8,477 nt of DNA from Candidatus Nomurabacteria bacterium. Its GTDB lineage: Bacteria; Patescibacteriota; Minisyncoccia; Phycocordibacterales; SBAW01. Below the pieces are notes generated by a model. The model was not told the origin of the DNA, ran no database searches, and worked only from the letters and a program-made list of their open reading frames with translations. Made by a program: the position numbers and the translations under genes. The stretch is from contig CALQZN010000027.1 in NCBI GenBank assembly GCA_943349675.1, forward strand, positions 1 to 8,477, in the 5' to 3' direction. Shown piece by piece: positions 1 through 5,281 of this stretch (position 1 is its first letter; the number at the start of each line of letters is the position of its first letter).

Positions 1-1
1 A

Positions 2-1321
2 ACAGAAAGCAAGGCGGGTGTTTTTGAACTGTCAGACACAGAGCTGGAAGAGTTGTTGGGGAAAGTAAAGGGCCTATCTGACATTAGCGCCCTCATTACC
101 GATGCGATACAACTTAAACGCACCTACCGCATTACTCGTATTTTGGAAGTTATTTTAGCCGGTGGACTCTCAACCGGAGCGTCCGACATCCACTTTGAGC
201 CGGAAGAGGCTGCAATACGATTGCGTTATCGACTCGATGGCGTGCTTGTGGACGTGCTCACCTTTGACCACGAGACATACCGACTCATGCTTTCGCGCCT
301 TAAACTCCTGTCAGGACTTAAGCTCAATATCGTTGCCGATGCGCAAGATGGGCGCTTTAGTATAAAAATTAGAGGAGACGAGATAGAACTGCGCACCTCT
401 ATACTTCCCGGCAACTATGCCGAGACGCTGGTGCTGCGTATTTTAAATCCAAAAGCCATTGCGGTGCCGCTGGAAGAATTGGGGCTAGAACCTACACTGC
501 GTGCACGTATCGAAAAGGAGATTTTAAAACCAACAGGAATGATTTTGACCACTGGCCCCACCGGATCGGGGAAAACCACCACGCTCTACGCGTTTATGCG
601 CACCATCAACAGCCCGGGAAGCAAAATAATCACCATCGAAGACCCTATCGAATATCACCTCAAAGGTATTGTACAAACACAGGTGGATAAGAAAAACTAC
701 ACCTTTGCGGCAGGGCTCCGCTCGGCATTGCGACAAGACCCCGACATTATCATGGTGGGTGAGATCCGTGACTCAGAGGTGGCAGAAACTGCTATCAATG
801 CTGCACTTACTGGGCACTTGGTATTTTCTACCCTCCACACCAACGATGCCGCCGGGTCATTCCCCCGCCTCATTGACCTTGGAGTAAGCGAAAAAGTGCT
901 CAGCTCGTCTATAAACGTTGCGATGGCGCAACGCTTGGTACGTAAATTGTGCCCCAACTGTAGAGTGTCCCGTGCCCCAACAGAAGACGAGCAGAAAATT
1001 ATAGACCGCTACGCTAAAAGTATCGTTGACCGCTCGCTCGTGCCCCCACAAACGAACACTCTATACGATGCAGCGCCGGAGGGTTGCGCGCAGTGCCACG
1101 GCCGCGGATACAAAGGACGTGTTGGCATCTTCGAAGCTATATTTATGGACCGCTCAATAGAAGAGGTACTGCGCAACAAACCCAGTGAGCGCGAAATTGC
1201 GCTTGTGGCGCGTGCGCAAGGTACCCCAACCATGCAAGAGGACGGGATTATAAAAATTTTGCGCGGCATTACCTCACTTGACGAACTGCAGCGCGTTGTA
1301 GACCTTGCTGTGTTTGATTAA
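2..1321 (+). CDS. pilB: PilB/GspE-family type IV pilus / type II secretion assembly ATPase (5' partial)
   Basis: A cytoplasmic hexameric ATPase that powers pilin or pseudopilin assembly at the inner membrane. The frame is open to the left edge, so the start lies outside; a TTG at 53 is not needed as a start. Counting from the first complete codon (439 visible residues), I see the GspE N2-type motif ASDIHFEPE (about 60-68), a Walker A GPTGSGKT (185-192), an Asp box ITIEDPIEY (about 210-218), a Walker B region DPDIIMVGEIRD (246-257), a His box TGHLVFSTLHTND (270-282), and a zinc tetracysteine of two CxxC pairs (C317/C320 and C362/C365). The zinc motif is typical of PilB/GspE and absent from the retraction ATPase PilT, so I prefer PilB. 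Full-length relatives are about 550-580 residues, so roughly the first 110-140 are missing. All catalytic motifs are intact. PilB and GspE cannot be separated without the neighbouring pilus genes. Confidence 0.93.
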   Translation, partial: TESKAGVFELSDTELEELLGKVKGLSDISALITDAIQLKRTYRITRILEVILAGGLSTGASDIHFEPEEAAIRLRYRLDGVLVDVLTFDHETYRLMLSRLKLLSGLKLNIVADAQDGRFSIKIRGDEIELRTSILPGNYAETLVLRILNPKAIAVPLEELGLEPTLRARIEKEILKPTGMILTTGPTGSGKTTTLYAFMRTINSPGSKIITIEDPIEYHLKGIVQTQVDKKNYTFAAGLRSALRQDPDIIMVGEIRDSEVAETAINAALTGHLVFSTLHTNDAAGSFPRLIDLGVSEKVLSSSINVAMAQRLVRKLCPNCRVSRAPTEDEQKIIDRYAKSIVDRSLVPPQTNTLYDAAPEGCAQCHGRGYKGRVGIFEAIFMDRSIEEVLRNKPSEREIALVARAQGTPTMQEDGIIKILRGITSLDELQRVVDLAVFD

Positions 1322-1406
1322 CCAAAAACAAGCAGTGGTAGAGCCACAAAAAACTACTTGGTCAACGTTGCCGTAGGCCATTCACAGGAGTACAGTAGAG
1401 GCAGGG
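1322..1406 (+). other. Intergenic stretch after pilB with two small hairpins and a weak promoter-like pair
   Basis: No protein gene is visible. Two local hairpins can be read on the + strand. The first is GTGGT / GCCAC (1335-1339 with 1343-1347, one U-G pair, 3-nt loop). The second is TGGTC-A-ACG / CGT-A-GGCCA (1359-1367 with 1372-1380), which has eight pairs around one symmetric A-A mismatch and a four-base loop. Neither is followed by a T-run, so they are poor intrinsic terminators for pilB. A weak promoter-like pair, TTGCCG (1369-1374) and TACAGT (1391-1396) with 16-bp spacing, would start transcription just before the long inverted repeat at 1407. The hexamers match consensus only partly. 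Confidence 0.35.
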
Positions 1407-1596
1407 CTCGGGAGTTAGTCGAGAGCACGTACCTCTAAGTAATATTCTTTTTGAACCAGTCAAAAAGCGGATGACCGTCTCTAAGGATAACCCTCGCAAC
1501 AGCTGTAAAAGTTGTTACCAAAGTGTCCTCGTGATGGCTCCAAAACCCCGGAAGGTCATATTACTTAGAGATATGTATGCTCGAGTGCCCCTCGAG
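1407..1596 (+). ncRNA. Putative unclassified structured RNA or palindromic element (~190 nt)
   Basis: Two 39-nt arms, 1407-1445 and 1558-1596, pair in one unbroken register (paired positions always sum to 3003) with no bulge. There are 29 Watson-Crick pairs, 4 G-U pairs and 6 mismatches, and the innermost 13 bp (CTCTAAGTAATAT, 1433-1445 with 1558-1570) are perfect. The 112 nt between the arms fold further: an 8-bp hairpin CTTTTTGA / TCAAAAAG (1447-1454 with 1460-1467), GACC / GGTC (1473-1476 with 1554-1557), AGGATA / TGTCCT (1484-1489 with 1524-1529), and AACAGCT / AGTTGTT (1498-1504 with 1510-1516). I could not match it to tmRNA, RNase P, SRP RNA, 6S RNA, T-box or common riboswitch consensus motifs. 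No T-run follows either end, so the termini are unknown. The strand is uncertain: the arms pair almost equally well in either RNA, while the inner hairpins slightly favour +. A decayed miniature transposon with long terminal inverted repeats is the main alternative. Confidence 0.5.
1433..1570. repeat. Perfect 13-bp inverted repeat closing the structured element
   Basis: CTCTAAGTAATAT at 1433-1445 is exactly complementary to ATATTACTTAGAG at 1558-1570. A perfect 13-bp match inside a 315-bp gap is very unlikely by chance (order 1 in 1000). Symmetric TA dinucleotides lie one base outside each arm (1430-1431 and 1572-1573). They could be a target-site duplication or simply two more base pairs of the longer stem. 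Confidence 0.8.
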
Positions 1597-1621
1597 AAAA
1601 AATGAACTAACGAAAGCCTAG

Positions 1622-1629
1622 CATACTAT
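1622..1629 (+). promoter_or_regulatory. Putative -10 region of ruvB (possibly leaderless)
   Basis: CATACT (1622-1627) or TACTAT (1624-1629) lies 7-9 nt before the ruvB ATG, where a -10 element would place the transcript start at or next to the start codon. It sits in a 14-nt motif AGCCTAGCATACTA (1615-1628) that recurs with two C/T changes at 2709-2722, the same place before yebC. No clear -35 box is seen. Confidence 0.4.
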
Positions 1630-1636
1630 TGATTTT

Positions 1637-2689
1637 ATGTCAAGCATATTGCCTAAACAAGACGCCGACGGGGCAGATGCACACACCGCCACCACAGCAG
1701 GAAAAAACGATACGTTTTTAGATCAAACACTGCGTCCCGCGTCGTGGGATGAGTACGTCGGGCAAGAAGGGATAAAAAATAACCTTCATATTTTAATTAC
1801 TGCAGCGCGCGAGCGGCAAAACCCTCCCGAACATATCCTATTTTACGGACCGCCGGGACTGGGCAAAACAACCCTTGCGCACCTAATCGCCCGCGAGTTG
1901 GGCGGCGCGCTACGTTCGACCTCGGGCCCAGCCATTGAGCGCGTGGGCGACTTGGCGGCACTGCTGACCAATTTGCAGCCGGGTGATATTTTGTTTATCG
2001 ACGAGATCCACCGACTCTCCCGCTCTATAGAAGAGGTGCTCTATCCTGCTATGGAGTCGGGGGCACTTAATATAATCATTGGCAAAGGGCCTTCTGCTCG
2101 CACGCTCGAGCTGCCACTACCACCCTTTACACTCATCGCTGCAACAACACGCGTTGCCGACCTCTCTGCACCGCTGCGATCGCGATTTTCGGGTGGGGTC
2201 TTCCGCCTCGAGTTTTATAGCGAAGATGATATAGCCCAAATAGTACGCCGCTCGGCGAAGATTTTAGGGGTTGAGGTAGAAGAAGGTGGCGTCCGCGAAA
2301 TAGCCAAGCGCAGCCGCTCGACCCCCCGCACTGCCAACTACCTACTAAAGCGGGCGCGTGACTTTGCACAACTTAAGCGTGCTCCCCTTTCTAAAAGTAT
2401 CGTTGACGAGTCACTCGGCATGCTCGAGGTAGATGCCCTAGGTTTGACACCCTTGGACCGCAAACTCCTTACGGTACTTATTGAGCGCTTTAACGGCGGC
2501 CCAGCTGGCGTTGGCGCCTTGGCGGCTGCCCTGGCCGAGGAACCAAACACCCTATCCGAAGTCCATGAGCCCTTCTTGCTTCAACTTGGCCTCATTGAGC
2601 GCACTCCTCGCGGCCGCGTTGCCACAAAGGCAGCCTACGCACACGTCGGCAAAGATGCCCCGGCGGACTTAACTGAGCGACTGCTTTAG
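1637..2689 (+). CDS. ruvB: Holliday junction branch-migration DNA helicase RuvB
   Basis: AAA+ motor that, with RuvA, drives branch migration of Holliday junctions so that RuvC can resolve them. The 350 residues are near family length (about 335-350), with about 25 nonconserved N-terminal residues before the typical RPASWDEYVGQ (33-43). Walker A is GPPGLGKTT (71-79), Walker B is LFIDEIHR (119-126), sensor 1 is AATTR (158-162), and the arginine-finger region is LRSRF (170-174). A sensor-2-like STPRTANYLLKRARDF follows (238-253). The C-terminal winged helix ends in the near-invariant TPRGRVAT (about 323-330). The segment after the arginine finger, SGGVFRLEF, is one residue longer than the usual GIVxRLEF. 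The ATG has no Shine-Dalgarno site; a -10-like box just upstream suggests a leaderless mRNA. yebC and ruvC follow on the same strand; ruvA is not in this window. Confidence 0.97.
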   Translation: MSSILPKQDADGADAHTATTAGKNDTFLDQTLRPASWDEYVGQEGIKNNLHILITAARERQNPPEHILFYGPPGLGKTTLAHLIARELGGALRSTSGPAIERVGDLAALLTNLQPGDILFIDEIHRLSRSIEEVLYPAMESGALNIIIGKGPSARTLELPLPPFTLIAATTRVADLSAPLRSRFSGGVFRLEFYSEDDIAQIVRRSAKILGVEVEEGGVREIAKRSRSTPRTANYLLKRARDFAQLKRAPLSKSIVDESLGMLEVDALGLTPLDRKLLTVLIERFNGGPAGVGALAAALAEEPNTLSEVHEPFLLQLGLIERTPRGRVATKAAYAHVGKDAPADLTERLL

Positions 2690-2715
2690 ACTTTTTCTTT
2701 TTTCCTTGAGCCTAG

Positions 2716-2721
2716 TATATT
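2716..2721 (+). promoter_or_regulatory. Putative -10 element of yebC (leaderless arrangement)
   Basis: TATATT lies 6 nt before the yebC ATG, within AGCCTAGTATATTA (2709-2722), a 12/14 match to the motif before ruvB. A T-rich tract (2692-2704) precedes it. No Shine-Dalgarno site is present, so transcription probably begins at or beside the ATG. Confidence 0.45.
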
Positions 2722-2727
2722 ACTTGT

Positions 2728-3255
2728 ATGTCCGGACACAGTAAGTGGAGCAAAATTAAACACAAAAAGGCCGCAACTGACGCCAAAAAGAGTAAAATCT
2801 TTTCTAAATTGGTGCGCTATATCACCGTCGAAGCTAAAAAGGCTAAGGGCGACAGAAATTCGCCAGGGTTGCGCCTTGCCATAGACAAAGCTCGGGCAGA
2901 AAACATGCCCGCCGACAACATTGAGCGTGCAATAGACAAAGCATCAACAAGTGCTGCAGAGCTTGAGCCAGTCACCTACGAAGCCTACGGCCCTGGAGGC
3001 GTGGCTATCATTATCGAGGCCTATACCGACAACCGTAACCGTACGGTGCAAGAAATTAAACACATACTCAGCAAAAACGATATAGAGCTTGCCACTCAAG
3101 GCGCAGCGCTGTGGGCGTTTACCAAAGGCGAGCAAGGGTTGGTAGCCACCACCACCGTAGACTTATCTGACGAAGATTTAGAAAAACTTTCCGATGTTGT
3201 TGACCAGCTCGAAGACCAAGACGACGTCAACGAGGTATATACCAATGCAGAGTAA
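2728..3255 (+). CDS. yebC: YebC/PmpR/TACO1-family protein, internally shortened
   Basis: The family was long annotated as transcriptional regulators; bacterial YebC and mitochondrial TACO1 are now tied to translation, including relief of ribosome stalling at proline-rich stretches. The N-terminus is textbook: MSGHSKWSKIKHKK (1-14), then the helical domain with RLAIDKARAENMPADNIERAI (about 49-69) and YEAYGPGGVA (84-93). The C-terminal end LEDQDDVNEVYTNAE (161-175) also matches the family. At 175 residues it is well short of the usual about 240-250. The missing part is internal: after LWAFTKGEQG (128-137) the protein jumps to TTTVDLSDEDLEKL (141-154). The segment normally carrying AGAEDV, the VYT-containing strand and SAEVTMIP is absent, about 65 residues. 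The frame is intact, so this looks like a stable short form rather than a broken gene. The last 11 nt overlap ruvC. Confidence 0.93.
   Translation: MSGHSKWSKIKHKKAATDAKKSKIFSKLVRYITVEAKKAKGDRNSPGLRLAIDKARAENMPADNIERAIDKASTSAAELEPVTYEAYGPGGVAIIIEAYTDNRNRTVQEIKHILSKNDIELATQGAALWAFTKGEQGLVATTTVDLSDEDLEKLSDVVDQLEDQDDVNEVYTNAE
3232..3236 (+). promoter_or_regulatory. Shine-Dalgarno site for ruvC inside yebC
   Basis: GAGGT lies about 8-9 nt upstream of the ATG at 3245, inside the end of yebC. It fixes the ruvC start at 3245 rather than the in-frame upstream ATG at 3194. It contrasts with ruvB and yebC, which lack such a site. Confidence 0.6.
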
Positions 3256-3748
3256 CCCTCGCATACTAGCTTTTGACCCGGGCTACGAGCGCCTGGGTGT
3301 TGCTGTACTACAAAAAGAAGGGGGCAAAGAAGTGCTACTCCATTCAGACTGTGTACGCACTAGCGCCACGCTCTCCTTCCCCGAGCGTTTAGGGGTGTTA
3401 GGCGCTGCCACAGAGGCGCTTATTGCGCAGTGGCAACCACAAGCAGTTGCATTGGAGGATGTATACTTTGCCAAAAATGCAAAAACTGCCATGCAAGTAG
3501 CCGAAGTACGGGGCATGCTTTCCTATCTCGCAATCTCTCACCAATTAGCGCTATTTCAATACACCCCCTTGCAGGTAAAAGTCGCTATTACAGGCTATGG
3601 TCAGAGCGATAAATCCGCCGTTTCTATGATGGTGCTGCGTTTACTTGGGCTACACACACTCCCCTCTGGTAAACGCACTCTGGACGACGAAATGGACGCA
3701 ATAGCGGTTGGTTTAACCTGCCTTGCATCTATACGTCTGGGCCAATAA
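3245..3748 (+). CDS. ruvC: Crossover junction endodeoxyribonuclease RuvC
   Basis: Mg-dependent resolvase that cuts Holliday junctions symmetrically, working with RuvAB. The chosen start gives 167 residues, within the usual 155-175. It begins MQSNPRILAFDPG, so the first catalytic Asp (D11) sits where the family expects it. The other acidic residues are E71 in LEDVYF (70-75) and D148 and D151 in DDEMDAIA (147-154). These make the full DEDD set of the RNase H-like fold. VKVAITGYGQSDK (111-123) is also typical. An in-frame ATG 51 nt upstream (3194) would add a nonconserved 17-residue leader inside yebC and has no support. The ATG overlaps the yebC stop by 11 nt, so the two genes are probably co-transcribed and translationally coupled, with ruvC using its own Shine-Dalgarno site. 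Confidence 0.96.
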   Translation: MQSNPRILAFDPGYERLGVAVLQKEGGKEVLLHSDCVRTSATLSFPERLGVLGAATEALIAQWQPQAVALEDVYFAKNAKTAMQVAEVRGMLSYLAISHQLALFQYTPLQVKVAITGYGQSDKSAVSMMVLRLLGLHTLPSGKRTLDDEMDAIAVGLTCLASIRLGQ

Positions 3749-3756
3749 ACTAGCGC

Positions 3757-3765
3757 TTATCCACA
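3757..3765 (+). promoter_or_regulatory. Consensus DnaA box
   Basis: TTATCCACA is an exact match to the DnaA-box consensus, lying 8 nt after the ruvC stop. About 85 bp of clearly AT-rich sequence follows (3766-3850, about 27% G+C by my count). I found no second good box nearby, so a regulatory or chance site is more likely than an origin. An exact 9-mer is expected about 0.06 times in a window this size. Confidence 0.4.
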
Positions 3766-3864
3766 GACTTTTTGTAAAAAACTTGCAAAGATTTTAAGGT
3801 TTGGTACAACACTATGTGTTACTTAGGGTATTAAAAAAATTATCAGGATAGAAACGTACGTTAT

Positions 3865-3993
3865 ATGCACGACGAGTTTGCACCCGATGAGTTTATGCTC
3901 GACGAGGAGGTAGAAGACACCGACGACCTTGGTGATGACGCAGAAGAAGAGGGCGAAGACGACCCTCTTGCGGACGAGGAAGAAGAGTTATAA
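3865..3993 (+). CDS. Highly acidic 42-residue microprotein, function unknown
   Basis: I do not recognise this gene. The ATG at 3865 opens a frame of 42 codons ending in TAA. By my count 24 residues are Asp or Glu (57%), none are Lys or Arg, and one is His, giving a net charge of about -24. The N-terminus repeats DEF twice (3-5 and 8-10); the rest is acidic clusters with few hydrophobic residues, so it is probably disordered. There are no membrane segments, Cys or signal peptide. Support for reality: it begins 116 nt after ruvC, fills the space up to an excellent terminator, and its stop codon lies in that terminator's stem. No Shine-Dalgarno site is seen; a weak promoter-like pair TTGCAA (3783-3788) / TACAAC (3805-3810) lies upstream. 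Such proteins can mimic nucleic acid or bind basic partners, but that is only a guess. Confidence 0.62.
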   Translation: MHDEFAPDEFMLDEEVEDTDDLGDDAEEEGEDDPLADEEEEL

Positions 3994-4025
3994 CAAAACC
4001 CCGGCATTGCCGGGGTTTTGTTATA
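3989..4025. terminator. Bidirectional intrinsic terminator between the acidic gene and tyrS
   Basis: A perfect 17-bp stem (3989-4005 with 4009-4025) with a 3-nt ATT loop. The core is CCCCGGC / GCCGGGG, flanked by A-rich then T-rich arms, so TTTTGTTATA follows the G+C-rich part on either strand. It can end transcription in both directions. The stop codons of both convergent genes (TAA at 3991-3993 on +, and 4023-4021 on -) lie within the stem. Confidence 0.92.
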
Positions 4026-5214
4026 CTTTGACTATTATTTTAAGAAACCGGTGTTTACCAATGCGTAGTGTTCCAGGTTTTGCTAAAGTGGTTAGACTTT
4101 TTATCACTTCCCCACCAACTACACTTATAGCTCCTGCCTCGGCAAGCCGCCGCAGCTCACTATTAGATTCTCCCAAACTAGCCAGTGCCTCTAGGTACGT
4201 AGTCTCTACCATTACCGTAACCTCTGGCACGTCGGTAGGCACACCTCCACCACTAAAAGTGGTCGTAAAGCTCTTTTCGGCTGCTTCAGCTGCCTCTTTA
4301 CTGTGATACATAGTTACAATCTCCCGGGCCAAACGCATTTTTGCTTCTTTTGGGTGGCCAGCGACTATTTTGTCTACCTCTGAAGGAACCACGTCTGTAG
4401 CTATTTCAAAATATGTACGCACCAACTCGTCTTTAAGCGACATAAGCTTGCCGTACATGTCTTCTGGCGCGTCATCTAAGTACACACAATTGTTGTACGA
4501 CTTGCTCATTTTGCGGCCATCAAGCCCTTCGATAAGCTTGGTGGTCATCACAAATTTATCGCGCTTACCAAAAGCTTGTTGCAGGTGCCGGCCAGCAAGC
4601 ATATTAAACTCCTGGTCCGAGCCGCCAAGTTCGCAATCTACATCAAGCACAACCGAGTCGTATCCAACCATGAGTGGATACAAAAACTCATGCAAAGATA
4701 TTGGTTTGCCGTCTTGTATGCGTTTTTGGAACATGTCACGTTGGAGCATTTGCTGCACCGTAAATTTACTTGCCAGCTCCACAATTTTTGAAAAGTCGAG
4801 AGGCTCAAGCCATTCGTGATTGTAACGAACCTCTACTTTTGAAAAGTCGAGTATTTTTTCTGCTTGTTTTTTATATGTTTGAAAGTTCTCTTCTACATCA
4901 CTCTTGGTAAGTGGTGAGCGTGCAGCATCTCGCCCCGTTGGGTCCCCTATCATTGCAGTAAAGCTCCCTACCAAAAAAATCACATGATGCCCCGCGTCGG
5001 TAAAACTCCTAAGTTTACGTAGAGGCACCGCATGCCCTAAGTGTATTTTTGCACCCGTCGGGTCTATACCCCAGTAAATCCGTAATGCTTCACCACTGCC
5101 AAACTTCTTTAGCGCTAACTCTTTTGGAATAACATTCTCAACACCCCGCTGCATAAGCGCACCAACTGTCTCTTGATCTGCAGAAACTCTTGCGGCGCGA
5201 GAAAAAATCCCCAT
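4021..5214 (-). CDS. tyrS: Tyrosyl-tRNA synthetase
   Basis: Class I aminoacyl-tRNA synthetase that charges tRNA-Tyr in the cytoplasm. From the ATG at 5214 it has 397 residues, a normal length. The HIGH motif is HLGH (58-61) in WGIDPTGAKIHLGHAVPLRKL, and the KMSKS motif is exact (235-239). The tyrosine-binding region includes FLYPLMVGYDS (177-187) and GGSDQEFN (197-204). The last about 55 residues, with LRRLAEAGAISVVGGEV, resemble an S4-type RNA-binding domain. The pattern resembles the TyrZ-like branch more than E. coli TyrS. A GTG three codons upstream (5223) is the other possible start; ATG is preferred. A -10-like TAGAGT (5229-5224 on the minus strand) lies 9 nt before the ATG. The gene is monocistronic here: divergent from the PBP gene and ending in the shared terminator. 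Confidence 0.96.
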   Translation of the reverse strand: MGIFSRAARVSADQETVGALMQRGVENVIPKELALKKFGSGEALRIYWGIDPTGAKIHLGHAVPLRKLRSFTDAGHHVIFLVGSFTAMIGDPTGRDAARSPLTKSDVEENFQTYKKQAEKILDFSKVEVRYNHEWLEPLDFSKIVELASKFTVQQMLQRDMFQKRIQDGKPISLHEFLYPLMVGYDSVVLDVDCELGGSDQEFNMLAGRHLQQAFGKRDKFVMTTKLIEGLDGRKMSKSYNNCVYLDDAPEDMYGKLMSLKDELVRTYFEIATDVVPSEVDKIVAGHPKEAKMRLAREIVTMYHSKEAAEAAEKSFTTTFSGGGVPTDVPEVTVMVETTYLEALASLGESNSELRRLAEAGAISVVGGEVIKSLTTLAKPGTLRIGKHRFLKIIVKV

Positions 5215-5281
5215 ATATGCCACACTCTACCACATTGCCGAAGAGGTAGAAACGTTGCGAGAGCGTGTTAGAATGGCTTTT
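5215..5281. promoter_or_regulatory. Divergent promoter region of tyrS and the PBP gene
   Basis: This 67-bp gap must hold both promoters. On + a -10-like TAGAAT (5269-5274) stands 7 nt before the ATG at 5282, matching the leaderless layout of ruvB and yebC. On - TAGAGT (5229-5224) precedes tyrS. No good -35 boxes are visible. An AGAGG (5242-5246) 8 nt before a TTG at 5255 would support a longer PBP start instead. Confidence 0.4.

Noticed and set aside
1580..1602. CTCGAG-TGCCC-CTCGAG hairpin (1580-1596) as an intrinsic terminator
   Set aside because: It is followed by six A on the + strand, and no T-run follows it on the - strand. These bases also belong to the long 3' arm, so an isolated terminator is not supported.
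1322..1636. Known RNAs in the gap: tmRNA, RNase P RNA, SRP RNA, 6S RNA, T-box, common riboswitches
   Set aside because: None of their hallmark motifs is present (no T-loop/ACCA end, no GAGGAAAGUC or ACAGNRA, no SRP GGAA loop with its partner bases, no T-box AGGGUGG). CCGGAAGG at 1548-1555 only superficially resembles the SRP loop.
3194..3244. Upstream in-frame ATG (3194) as the ruvC start
   Set aside because: It would add 17 nonconserved residues within yebC and move the first catalytic Asp far from the N-terminus. The ATG at 3245 has a Shine-Dalgarno site.
3819..3828. TTACTTAGGG at 3819 resembling the inverted-repeat arm (TTACTTAGAG at 1561)
   Set aside because: Only 9 of 10 bases match in an AT-rich stretch, with no second arm nearby; this is best treated as chance.
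3929..4306. Long + strand frame across 3929-4306
   Set aside because: It runs through the terminator and antisense to tyrS, with no recognisable domain; it is a shadow of tyrS.
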